A stretch of DNA of 19,094 nucleotides from Spirochaetales bacterium (lineage in GTDB: Bacteria > Spirochaetota > Spirochaetia > Sphaerochaetales > Sphaerochaetaceae), in NCBI GenBank assembly GCA_012800465.1, contig JAAZJI010000164.1, positions 1-19,094 of the forward strand. The letters are read 5' to 3'. A program made the position numbers and the translations under genes. Numbering within the stretch: position 1 is the first letter of the stretch; each line of letters begins with the position of its first letter. Shown here in pieces: positions 1-11,212 of this stretch. Under the pieces are notes generated by a model. The model was given only the letters and a program-made list of their open reading frames with translations, was not told the DNA's origin and did no database searches.

Positions 1-1621
1 CGAAAAAGAACATGATCGGCATGCCGTAGGTCATCATCTTCATCATCCCCTGCTGACTGCTCGCCCCGCCGGAGGCGCTCTGGGTGATCTTCATCGAGAA
101 GATCATGCTCACCGTGTAGAAGATCGGTAGCAGGTGGACCTCGTTTCCGAGGAACGGCAAATTGAACGGCAAGGTCGCCACCGTCTCCGGAACGGAGAGG
201 TCGGGAATCCATCCGGGGATGAACATCGCCCCCCGAAGCTCGAAGTGCTTGTTGAGCAATCCGTAGAACGCGATGAGGATCGGGAACTGGAGGAGCATCG
301 GCAGACATCCGCCCATCGGATTGATCTTCTCCCGCTTGTAGAGCTCGGCCATCTCCTCGTTCTGCTTGGCGGGATTGTCCGGATAGCGCGCCTTGATCTC
401 CTCCATCTGAGGCCCGAGGGCGCTCATCTTGGCGGTGGACTCCATCCCCTTCTTCGTGATCGGGTGGAGGACCAGCTTCAGAAGGAAGGTCAGGATGATG
501 ATGCCCACCCCATAGTTGGGAATGATCCTGTAGAGGAGGTTGAGAACCGCTTTCAGGACATTTTCGAGCCATCCCAGCCACGAGGAGGAATCGAGGGCGT
601 CCTCCAGGAACAGGTTGGAAAGCCCGAAGCTGTTGCTCGCCCGGTCGTTGTAGGGGATCATCTCCGTCTTCAGCTGAGGACCGATGTAGAAGCGGTAGGT
701 ATCCGTCTGGGCGGCGCTCCGGATCGTCGGTCGGCTGAAGAAGACGTTCGACTCGAGGGGAATGCCGGTTTTCGTATCCTCGGTCAGCGTGACCGTATAG
801 TTCGTCGCATCGGGAATCGCGATCATCGAGAAGTACTTGCCGGTCAGGGCGACCCAAGAGAGGGGCTTTTCGGTGGTGTAGATCCCGTTCTTCACCGTGA
901 TCATGGATTTCTTCTTCGCTCCGTCCTCCCTGATGGAGAAGCGGCGGTAGGAATAGCGGTTGTCGAGGCTGGTGAAGGAGGGTCCGATCTGCGGTTCGAA
1001 GCCGATCGTGTACGCCGTGTTGTCGAAGGAAAGGGGGATCGCCTTGTTCGCGCTGTTGACGAGTTCCACGTCGACCTGGAAGAGGTACTCGCTCTCCCCG
1101 AAGGTGAACGTCTTCGTCAGCGTGAAGGGGACGTCCTCCCCCTTGATCGCGAAGGTCCGGGTGAAGATCACCCGGTTGCCGGCGATCCTGTGGTCGAACA
1201 CCGCGTCGATCGGGCGCGTGCGATCCGCTCCGGCATACAGGAGGAAGGCGTTGTTCGCCTCCGCATCGCCGAAGAGCAGTTCCACCGGTTCGCCCTTGTC
1301 AAGGTGCTTTTTCAGCTTGAAGGATGAGATCGAAGCTCCCTTGGGGTCGAAGGTGATCAGGAAGATGTCCGTCTCGTAGATGAACGGGGAGGAGTCGGCG
1401 GAGGTTTCGAGGGCGATCAGGGAGCCCGGAAGGTCGGTTCCCCACGCCAGGTTGCTCGGAAGCCGGCTGTAGGCATCCGGCTGAAGCTCGATCTCCTCGA
1501 CGGCGACCTCCTGGACGACCTCCTCCGGCACGTCGGGTGCGAAGAAGGTCGCTTGGATCGTCATCCCCACGGTGATGACGAGCACGCTGAGAATGACTGC
1601 TAATATCGTGTTTCGGTCCAT
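1..1621 (-). CDS. yidC: Membrane protein insertase YidC, C-terminal end cut off by window
   Basis: YidC inserts and folds inner-membrane proteins, alone or with SecYEG. About 540 residues are visible from an ATG at 1619-1621, with an AGGAG ribosome site at 1627-1631 five bases upstream; the reading frame runs off the left edge, so an estimated few dozen C-terminal residues are missing. Residues about 5-27 form the N-terminal membrane anchor (starts MDRNTILAVILSVLV). A large periplasmic beta domain follows to about residue 340. The conserved core then starts with a hydrophobic helix, the cytoplasmic hairpin (KGMESTAKMSALGPQMEEIK) and the motif NPMGGCLPMLLQFPI. The positively charged groove residue (Arg366 in E. 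coli) is Lys382 here. The gene follows rnpA after 48 bp and is probably cotranscribed with rpmH-rnpA. The length and large P1 domain fit a diderm YidC, not the short Gram-positive form. Identification is firm. Confidence 0.96.
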   Translation of the reverse strand, partial: MDRNTILAVILSVLVITVGMTIQATFFAPDVPEEVVQEVAVEEIELQPDAYSRLPSNLAWGTDLPGSLIALETSADSSPFIYETDIFLITFDPKGASISSFKLKKHLDKGEPVELLFGDAEANNAFLLYAGADRTRPIDAVFDHRIAGNRVIFTRTFAIKGEDVPFTLTKTFTFGESEYLFQVDVELVNSANKAIPLSFDNTAYTIGFEPQIGPSFTSLDNRYSYRRFSIREDGAKKKSMITVKNGIYTTEKPLSWVALTGKYFSMIAIPDATNYTVTLTEDTKTGIPLESNVFFSRPTIRSAAQTDTYRFYIGPQLKTEMIPYNDRASNSFGLSNLFLEDALDSSSWLGWLENVLKAVLNLLYRIIPNYGVGIIILTFLLKLVLHPITKKGMESTAKMSALGPQMEEIKARYPDNPAKQNEEMAELYKREKINPMGGCLPMLLQFPILIAFYGLLNKHFELRGAMFIPGWIPDLSVPETVATLPFNLPFLGNEVHLLPIFYTVSMIFSMKITQSASGGASSQQGMMKMMTYGMPIMFFF

Positions 1622-1669
1622 GACTACTCCTGCTGTCGGAAAAAGGTGTTGTTCAGGAATAGGTAGACT

Positions 1670-2029
1670 TTAAGGAGATCGGTGAAGGTCCATCACCCCT
1701 GCTTGCCTGCACAGGGTGAGCACGTGTCGCCTTTGAAAAGCATGGTCTACATTTCTTCCTGGGTATACGACGAACGCAAAATCGTAGCCCGGAAGGAATC
1801 GATCCTTTTCAGTGCGCCAGATCTCCCTGATCTGCCGACGAATCCTGTTGCGCTCCACCGCCGAGCCATACTTGCGAGTGGGAATGACCACGATCCGACT
1901 GAACGGAAGGTCGTTGGTCGTCACAATCAGGCTCATGCCCCGGCTTGATGTCTTCCTGCCGGTCTTGAAGATCCGATCGATCTCCGATCTACGTCTTACG
2001 ATTTCACTCTTAGAAAGGCTTTTTCTCAT
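1670..2029 (-). CDS. rnpA: Ribonuclease P protein component
   Basis: RnpA is the protein subunit of RNase P, which removes the 5' leader of precursor tRNAs together with the catalytic RNA. The 119-residue product has the usual size and the family RNR signature ([14 protein letters not shown]) in its C-terminal half, plus the N-terminal element [15 protein letters not shown] that aligns with the start of other RnpA proteins. It is strongly basic. The ATG at 2027-2029 lies inside the 3' end of rpmH (20-bp overlap), and no good Shine-Dalgarno sequence precedes it, so translation is probably coupled to rpmH. The RNase P RNA gene is not in this window. yidC follows after 48 bp. Confidence 0.96.
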   Translation of the reverse strand: MRKSLSKSEIVRRRSEIDRIFKTGRKTSSRGMSLIVTTNDLPFSRIVVIPTRKYGSAVERNRIRRQIREIWRTEKDRFLPGYDFAFVVYPGRNVDHAFQRRHVLTLCRQAGVMDLHRSP

Positions 2030-2177
2030 CTGCGACGGAAAGCTTGTGGCGACCTTTCGCTCGGCGGCGGGCGAGGATGAGTCTTCCTCCCTTCGTGGCC
2101 ATACGAGCGCGGAACCCGAACTTTCTGTTTCGTTTCACCCGGCTGGGCTGGTAGGTTCTCTTACCTTTGTAACTCAT
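2010..2177 (-). CDS. rpmH: Large ribosomal subunit protein bL34
   Basis: bL34 is a small basic protein of the 50S subunit. Translation from the ATG at 2175-2177 gives 55 residues, starting [20 protein letters not shown] and ending in [10 protein letters not shown]. It contains the hallmark [20 protein letters not shown] and [12 protein letters not shown] segments. It has a four-residue N-terminal extension and a longer C-terminal tail than the usual 44-46 residues. The tail is what overlaps rnpA: the TAA stop (2010-2012) lies 18 bases inside rnpA. A GGAG ribosome site (2185-2188) stands seven bases before the start. It is first in the rpmH-rnpA-yidC unit, driven by the promoter at 2251-2279. 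Confidence 0.96.
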   Translation of the reverse strand: MSYKGKRTYQPSRVKRNRKFGFRARMATKGGRLILARRRAKGRHKLSVADEKKPF

Positions 2178-2250
2178 GGGAATTCTCCAATTAACATCGC
2201 ATAACGCGGAATATTCGGATCAGGCGGGGGGACACTCCCCCAAGTGGTGC

Positions 2251-2279
2251 AGTATATCGGGCAGGCGGTCTTCCGTCAA
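2251..2279 (-). promoter_or_regulatory. Strong sigma70-type promoter for rpmH-rnpA-yidC
   Basis: On the minus strand TTGACG (2274-2279) is followed after exactly 17 bases by TATACT (2251-2256), a near-consensus housekeeping promoter. The -35 box overlaps the TGA stop of the DUF721 gene (2276-2278). Transcription would begin near 2244, giving a leader of about 67 nt with a short G5/C5 hairpin (2226-2241). Confidence 0.8.
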
Positions 2280-2623
2280 GCGCCGAGCACATGGAGGGTC
2301 CTGATCCCGAGGCTCGGATACCGGTCTCGAACCGCCTTGACGATCCGCTTCTTTTGCAGCAGCACAAGGTTCGCCCATGAGGGATGATCCGCCCGGAGCA
2401 CCAGCGAACCATGCCGGATGTCCACCACCTTCACATGCGGAGAGATCTCCGGCCCGACGATCTCCTCCCAGCTTGCGGAGAGGCCGTATCGCGGCTCCTT
2501 AAGATCGATCTCGAGCGTCCTGAGGAGGGTGTCCAGGACATCCTTGCCAAGCAGGGGGTCTTCGCCCTTTCCGAGGCGGGGTTTCTTGTCACGGGCCAAG
2601 GGTGAACCCTCCTTCATCGACAT
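2276..2623 (-). CDS. DUF721 (DciA-like) protein, putative replicative helicase loader
   Basis: The 115-residue product belongs to the DUF721 family by its pattern: an N-terminal helix (DVLDTLLRTL), then SASWEEIVGPEISPHVKVVD, then GSLVLRADHPSWANLVLLQK. DciA, the characterised member, loads the DnaB helicase in bacteria that lack DnaC/DnaI; that role here is inferred from family and from the setting between recF and rpmH. The ATG at 2621-2623 is chosen because GGAAGG (2630-2635) lies six bases before it; further in-frame starts exist at 2617 and 2662. With this start it overlaps the recF 3' end by 35 bp, which suggests coupling. The basic N-terminus precedes the conserved domain directly. Confidence 0.85.
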   Translation of the reverse strand: MSMKEGSPLARDKKPRLGKGEDPLLGKDVLDTLLRTLEIDLKEPRYGLSASWEEIVGPEISPHVKVVDIRHGSLVLRADHPSWANLVLLQKKRIVKAVRDRYPSLGIRTLHVLGA

Positions 2624-3677
2624 GATACACCTTCCGGTCGGAGGTTTCAAAGGAGTCCGCATACCGTTCTTCCGGCAGGAAGGTGAAGAACCCCTGGCTG
2701 TAGCCGGAAAGCAGGGTGAGAAACCGCTGCCGCTTCGGAATGTCCAGCTCCAGGAGGACGTCGTCGACGAGAATGACCGTCTCCTTGCCCGTCTTGGCGG
2801 TGAAGTACGCCATCTGGGCGACCCGCAGGGCCAGGGAGGCCAGGCGCAGCTGTCCGGTCGATCCCCCGGTCGCGAACGGGTGGCCGCCCTCGACGATCAG
2901 GAACCGGTCGCGATGGACTCCGCTCGTCGTCGTCTGGAGCTTGATGTCCCGTCCGCGGTGCTCTTCGAGGTGGTGGACGACCTCCTCCTCGGTTGCGCAC
3001 TCCTCCCAGGAGGGACGATACTCGATATCCAGAAGAGAGTCGCTTTGGGCGACCTCCTGATAGATTTTAGGAAAGATCCGGAGAAATTCGTAGACGGAAC
3101 GGACCCGCTGTTGCTGGATCGCGATTCCATGGCGGGCGAGTTGACGGTCGTAGATCGGCAGCAGGGAGTACCGCTCATCCTTGATCGCCTGGTTCCGCTG
3201 CCTCAGGATCTGGCGATAGCGGCGCTGGTCGTCGAAGAAGAGCGGATCGTACATGCTCATCGTCTGGTCGAAGAACTTTCGCCGATATTCCGGCTCCCCT
3301 TTGACGAACAGAATGTCATCGTGGCTGAAGACGATCGTCGGGATGTTGTAGATCAGCTCCTTGCGGTCCCGGACCACCGTTCCGTCCAGGGTGATGATCC
3401 GCTTGTTCTCCTTGAAGGTGAGGACCAGGGTATGAAGGAGATCCCGTTCGTCCCGGTATGTCCCTTCGATCCGAAAATCCCTGCATCCGTGAGTCGCCAG
3501 CTCCTGGATCCGGGTCGTCCGGAAGGAGGATCCGTAGCAGAGGGTGTACAGCGCTTCGAGCAGGTTCGTCTTTCCCTGTCCGTTGGGACCGATGAGAAGA
3601 ACCTTGGAAGCGTCGACTTCCAGGGCTTCCTCCTTGAGATTCCTGAATCGATTCGTCCTGATCGTACAGAAGCGCAT
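2589..3677 (-). CDS. recF: DNA replication and repair protein RecF
   Basis: RecF is an SMC/ABC-like ATPase that, with RecO and RecR, loads RecA at single-strand gaps behind stalled forks. The 362-residue protein has the family's normal length. The Walker A motif is at residues 30-37 (GPNGQGKT), the ABC signature lies in STGQLRLASLALRVA near residue 280, and Walker B/D-loop is VILVDDVLLELD. The N-terminal FRNLKE segment is also typical. The start codon shares one base with the dnaN stop (TGATG), so it is translationally coupled to the clamp gene. It is the third gene of the dnaA-dnaN-recF-DUF721 series. Confidence 0.97.
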   Translation of the reverse strand: MRFCTIRTNRFRNLKEEALEVDASKVLLIGPNGQGKTNLLEALYTLCYGSSFRTTRIQELATHGCRDFRIEGTYRDERDLLHTLVLTFKENKRIITLDGTVVRDRKELIYNIPTIVFSHDDILFVKGEPEYRRKFFDQTMSMYDPLFFDDQRRYRQILRQRNQAIKDERYSLLPIYDRQLARHGIAIQQQRVRSVYEFLRIFPKIYQEVAQSDSLLDIEYRPSWEECATEEEVVHHLEEHRGRDIKLQTTTSGVHRDRFLIVEGGHPFATGGSTGQLRLASLALRVAQMAYFTAKTGKETVILVDDVLLELDIPKRQRFLTLLSGYSQGFFTFLPEERYADSFETSDRKVYHVDEGGFTLGP

Positions 3678-4783
3678 CAGGGATTGAGCTGCATCGGCAT
3701 GATGACATGCATGTAGTCCCGCCCGCTTTCGGGTTTCACCGTCATCGACCGGTTCGCCTCGGTGAAGCTGATCGAGAAGTACTCCCCCTCCATCACCCTC
3801 AGCGGGGTGAGAAGATAGGTGTAGTTCAGGGAGATCTTGCAGTCCGGACCCTCATACCGGCAGGGGACGATCTCCTTCGCCTCCCCGCTTTCGCTGACGT
3901 CGCTCGTCAGGAGGACGCCGCCTTCGCTGATGTCCAGGAACAATCGTTTCGCCTTTGACTCGATGAGGATAGCGACCCGTCTGAGAGCATCCTCCATGTC
4001 CCGGATCTTCATCGTGCATCGGTAGCTCTGCTGCTCGGGAATGACCCGACGGAAGTTCGGATACTGCTCCCTGATCAGGGTGATGTAGAAGGTCCGTCCT
4101 CCGATCCTGGCGAAGAGGATCGACTCGGTGATCGCCAGCTCGACCGTTCCTTCCCCGGTGCCGATCTTGCGAAGAATCTGGAAGAACTTCGGCAGGACGA
4201 TGATCGGTGCGAAGGAGGGCAGCTGCTCCTCGAAGACCCGCTCGACGATCGAGAGCCTTCGTCCGTCGGTCGCTACCATCGTGATTCCCCCTTCGCTCCG
4301 CTCGATGTAGACACCGCAGAGGAAGTATCGGGAGGTGTCGTCGCTGACGGCGAAGATCACCTGTTCGCTCATCTCGAGGAAGGAGTTCTGGGCGATGGAG
4401 AAGAAGCGATCGTCCTCGACCGTCTCGAGGGCGGGAAACTGGTCGGCTTCGATCATCCGGATCTTGAAGTCGATTCCATGGCCGACGGGCACGATCGTGA
4501 AGAATCCGTCCTTCAGCGAGAACTGGATATCCCCGTCCGGAAGGACCCGGAGGATCTCCAGCAGCTTCTCCTGGAAGACGAGGGCCTTTCCCTCCTCCTG
4601 GACATCCACGACGATCGAAGTCGAGAAACCCACCTTGCCGTCGGTCGCCTTGATCAGCAACCGGTCTCCGTACGTCTGAAGGTATACGTTGCTGGTGATC
4701 GCGAGGCTGTTCTTCTGCGTGGTGAAATCCACCGTATATATGATTTCCGAAAGAATCGCTTCTTTTGTCGAGATGAACTTCAT
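3677..4783 (-). CDS. dnaN: DNA polymerase III beta subunit (sliding clamp)
   Basis: DnaN is the dimeric ring clamp that tethers the replicative polymerase and serves as a hub for repair proteins. The 368-residue product has the normal length and three-domain layout. Recognisable parts are an N-terminal MKFISTKEAILSEI strand-helix, the middle-domain ATDGRRLSIVER segment, and the conserved C-terminal end YMHVIMPMQLNP. The ATG (4781-4783) is preceded by AGGAG seven bases upstream. The gene lies directly downstream of oriC on the minus strand, and its leader runs through the AT-rich unwinding region. It overlaps recF by one base. Confidence 0.97.
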   Translation of the reverse strand: MKFISTKEAILSEIIYTVDFTTQKNSLAITSNVYLQTYGDRLLIKATDGKVGFSTSIVVDVQEEGKALVFQEKLLEILRVLPDGDIQFSLKDGFFTIVPVGHGIDFKIRMIEADQFPALETVEDDRFFSIAQNSFLEMSEQVIFAVSDDTSRYFLCGVYIERSEGGITMVATDGRRLSIVERVFEEQLPSFAPIIVLPKFFQILRKIGTGEGTVELAITESILFARIGGRTFYITLIREQYPNFRRVIPEQQSYRCTMKIRDMEDALRRVAILIESKAKRLFLDISEGGVLLTSDVSESGEAKEIVPCRYEGPDCKISLNYTYLLTPLRVMEGEYFSISFTEANRSMTVKPESGRDYMHVIMPMQLNP

Positions 4784-4794
4784 CTTGTTACTCC

Positions 4795-4830
4795 TATTTT
4801 ATTATTAATCAGTAATAATAGTAATAATAG
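4795..4830 (+). promoter_or_regulatory. AT-rich DNA unwinding element with DnaA-trio repeat
   Basis: The stretch is almost entirely A/T. From 4813 to 4830 the plus strand reads as six in-register triplets TAA TAA TAG TAA TAA TAG, preceded by CAG. Read 3' to 5' away from the adjacent DnaA box this is GAT-AAT-AAT repeated, the published DnaA-trio pattern that binds the DnaA filament on single-stranded DNA. A 9-base, more GC-rich spacer (CACGGAAAC) separates it from the perfect box at 4840-4848. Confidence 0.8.
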
Positions 4831-4832
4831 CA
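4824..4832 (-). promoter_or_regulatory. Possible extended -10 promoter element for dnaN
   Basis: The minus strand reads TGCTATTAT, an extended -10 element, inside the DnaA-trio. I see no good -35 box at 16-18 bases. It would start dnaN mRNA near 4817, about 33 nt before the start codon. Confidence 0.35.
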
Positions 4833-4839
4833 CGGAAAC

Positions 4840-4848
4840 TGTGGATAA
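4840..4848 (-). promoter_or_regulatory. DnaA box, perfect consensus
   Basis: TGTGGATAA on the plus strand is TTATCCACA on the minus strand. It lies nine bases from the DnaA-trio and is the natural anchor for the filament that opens the duplex. Confidence 0.9.
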
Positions 4849-4892
4849 CTCAGACAATTCATTGTAAAAGAAACGATTGAATTTTTCCAGCT

Positions 4893-4901
4893 TGTGGATA
4901 G
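4893..4901 (-). promoter_or_regulatory. DnaA box, one mismatch
   Basis: CTATCCACA on the minus strand, one mismatch from TTATCCACA. It lies 53 bases from the first box and has the same orientation. Confidence 0.8.
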
Positions 4902-4910
4902 GTCCGAAAG

Positions 4911-4993
4911 ATATCCACACGTTGTCCACAAGCAGTTTCGGGTTATCCACAGCTTTGTAAAGCAATCCACAATCCCCCAAGAGGGTATCCCCA
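4911..4993 (+). promoter_or_regulatory. Array of five same-direction DnaA boxes
   Basis: On the plus strand: ATATCCACA (4911-4919, one mismatch), TTGTCCACA (4922-4930, one mismatch), TTATCCACA (4943-4951, perfect), CAATCCACA (4963-4971, two mismatches) and GTATCCCCA (4985-4993, two mismatches, weakest). Start-to-start distances are 11, 21, 20 and 22 bases, close to whole helical turns. Confidence 0.82.
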
Positions 4994-5004
4994 GGATATA
5001 CAGG

Positions 5005-6402
5005 TCAGGACGAGGTCAGTTGACGGCGGAGCTTGTTGACGGTCGCCGCGTACGCCTCGTCCCCTTTCATCAGCGATTCGACCCGGTTGTTCGCGTACAT
5101 CACCGTGGTGTGGTCACGACCGCCGAACTCCATCCCGATCTCCGTCGTCGAGAAGTCGGTGATCTGGCGGGCGAGGTACATCGCGATCTGTCTGGGTTGG
5201 ACCAGGCTCTTGTTCTTCTTCTTCCCCTTCATCTCGAACGTCGAGACGTTGAAGTAGTCTCCGACGGTCTTGATGATCTCGCCGATGGAAAGGGTGTCCC
5301 GGGCGATGGTGGCCATCGCCGGAAGGATTCCCAACAGCTGCTTCGCCTTCTCGAAGGTCAGCTCCTCTCCGATCAGATCCATGTAGGCAACGAGCTTCGT
5401 CAGCGAGGACTCGAGGTCCCGGACGTTGGTAGCGACATTGAAAGCGATATATGTGATGATATCCTCTGAAAGGGTCGAGCCATGTTCCTGGAGCTTCTTC
5501 TTGAGGATTGCGACCCTCGTTTCATAGTTTGGCGGCTGGAGATCGACATTCAATCCCCGTTCGAACCGGGAGGAAAGCCGGTCGGTGATGTTCTTCAATT
5601 CGCTGATCGGACGGTCGCAGGTGAAGACCATCTGCTTCTTCGCTTCATAGAGGTTGTTGAAGGTGTGGAAGAGCTCCTCCTGGGTGGAATCCTTCCCCTG
5701 GAGGAAGTGGATGTCATCGATCAGGAGCACGTCGACGTTCCGGAACTTGTTCTTGAACTGCTGGGTCCTCTGGCTTCCGATCGACTCGATGAACTCGTTG
5801 GTGAACGTCTCGGCGGTGACGTACATCACCTTGCATTCGGGGGTATGGTCGAGGATATAGTTTCCGATCGAGCTGAGGAGATGGGTCTTCCCGAGGCCCA
5901 CGTCGCCGTAGATCAGACAGGGGTTGTAGCTCGAGCCGGGGTTCTTCGCGATCGCCAGGCTCGCGTTGTACGCGAACGCGGAGTTGTCGCCGAGGACGAA
6001 GGATTCGAACTCGTAGGAGGGGTTCAGATTCGCTTCGCTTTTCCGCTTCGAGATGAAATCCGCCCGGTCGCCGGCCTTCTTCTCCGCGAGGACCTCCTCG
6101 GAAACCTCGTCACTTCCTTCCGTCCGGACGGACCGTCTTCCCTTGTCGGAGACGACGAACTCGACGGCGATCTCCTCCCCGGTGAGTTCGCTGAGGGTGT
6201 TGGCGATGATCGATCGATAGCGGGTCGTCACGGTATCGAGGACGAATTGGCTGGGACCTGCGAGGGTGACCTCCCCTTTCTTGGAGGAGAGATAGGAGAT
6301 CCGGCTGAACCAGGTGGAAAACTCCTGGGGAGGAAGGGTCTCCTGTATCCGTTTCGCCGTCTCCAGCCAGAACTCGTAATAGGATGTCTGGTGGTCGTTC
6401 AT
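5005..6402 (-). CDS. dnaA: Chromosomal replication initiator protein DnaA
   Basis: DnaA is the AAA+ initiator that binds DnaA boxes, melts oriC and recruits the helicase. The 465-residue product shows all four domains: domain I (about 1-85, with FWLETAKRIQETLPPQEFST), a short charged linker (about 86-125), the AAA+ domain with Walker A GDVGLGKT (166-173), Walker B LLIDDIHFL (226-234) and the arginine-finger region LSSRFERG, and the C-terminal DNA-binding domain with the signature GGRDHTTVMYA (427-437). The start at 6400-6402 is chosen because domain I begins there and an AGGTG element lies just upstream; an in-frame ATG at 6451-6453 would only add 17 unrelated residues and would start nearly on top of the promoter. 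No DnaA boxes are seen in its promoter. Confidence 0.97.
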   Translation of the reverse strand: MNDHQTSYYEFWLETAKRIQETLPPQEFSTWFSRISYLSSKKGEVTLAGPSQFVLDTVTTRYRSIIANTLSELTGEEIAVEFVVSDKGRRSVRTEGSDEVSEEVLAEKKAGDRADFISKRKSEANLNPSYEFESFVLGDNSAFAYNASLAIAKNPGSSYNPCLIYGDVGLGKTHLLSSIGNYILDHTPECKVMYVTAETFTNEFIESIGSQRTQQFKNKFRNVDVLLIDDIHFLQGKDSTQEELFHTFNNLYEAKKQMVFTCDRPISELKNITDRLSSRFERGLNVDLQPPNYETRVAILKKKLQEHGSTLSEDIITYIAFNVATNVRDLESSLTKLVAYMDLIGEELTFEKAKQLLGILPAMATIARDTLSIGEIIKTVGDYFNVSTFEMKGKKKNKSLVQPRQIAMYLARQITDFSTTEIGMEFGGRDHTTVMYANNRVESLMKGDEAYAATVNKLRRQLTSS

Positions 6403-6464
6403 ACCACCTATTCTATCGCCGAGCGGACGACCGTGCAAGCGTTCATGCTTCAAGGACGTAACTC

Positions 6465-6494
6465 ATTGTCGTAAAAGTACATATATTTTGTCAA
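6465..6494 (-). promoter_or_regulatory. Probable dnaA promoter
   Basis: On the minus strand a perfect TTGACA (6489-6494) is followed after 18 bases by GACAAT (6465-6470, four of six matches to TATAAT). Transcription would begin about 55 bases before the dnaA start. It diverges from the gyrB promoter, with 16 bp between the two -35 boxes. Confidence 0.6.
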
Positions 6495-6510
6495 AAACTG
6501 CCGGGTCCGC

Positions 6511-6539
6511 TTGCAACGCTTTGTTATTTCTGATACAAT
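6511..6539 (+). promoter_or_regulatory. Probable gyrB-gyrA promoter
   Basis: TTGCAA (6511-6516), a 17-base spacer and TACAAT (6534-6539), followed by a leader of about 44 nt to the gyrB start. The leader holds a run of six T after GAGA, but no clear structure. Confidence 0.7.
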
Positions 6540-6559
6540 TCATCGGATGGAATCTTTGA

Positions 6560-11130
<4,571 letters not shown>

Positions 11131-11153
11131 ATCCTTATAATATCACAAGTAAA

Positions 11154-11191
11154 CAACAACCGCGTCGTTCAGCAGGGCGACGCGGTCGTTG
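11154..11191 (+). terminator. gyrBA terminator hairpin
   Basis: A 14-base stem with one mismatch (CAACAACCGCGTCG with CGACGCGGTCGTTG) and a 10-base loop begins 24 bases after the gyrA stop. The downstream sequence TATTTGAC has only a weak T tract. The symmetric stem could also stop transcripts arriving from the right. Confidence 0.75.
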
Positions 11192-11212
11192 TATTTGACA
11201 CAATCCTTCAGG

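Larger units (their letters stand above)
4784..5004. other. oriC: Chromosomal replication origin oriC
   Basis: The 221-bp gap between dnaA and dnaN contains an AT-rich unwinding element (about 4795-4830), one perfect TTATCCACA box next to it, and a cluster of five or six further DnaA boxes up to dnaA. No comparable boxes occur in the other intergenic space (dnaA-gyrB), so the origin appears to be monopartite, unlike the two-part B. subtilis origin. Genes on both sides mostly point away from it, except dnaA. Confidence 0.92.

Noticed and set aside
134..1327. 397-codon plus-strand frame
   Set aside because: It is the reverse frame of yidC, which has clear conserved motifs and a ribosome site.
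2418..3716. 432-codon plus-strand frame
   Set aside because: It is antisense to recF and DUF721; no recognisable domain.
6403..6453. Longer dnaA start at 6451-6453
   Set aside because: Adds 17 unconserved residues and lies almost at the predicted transcription start; the start at 6402 fits domain I.
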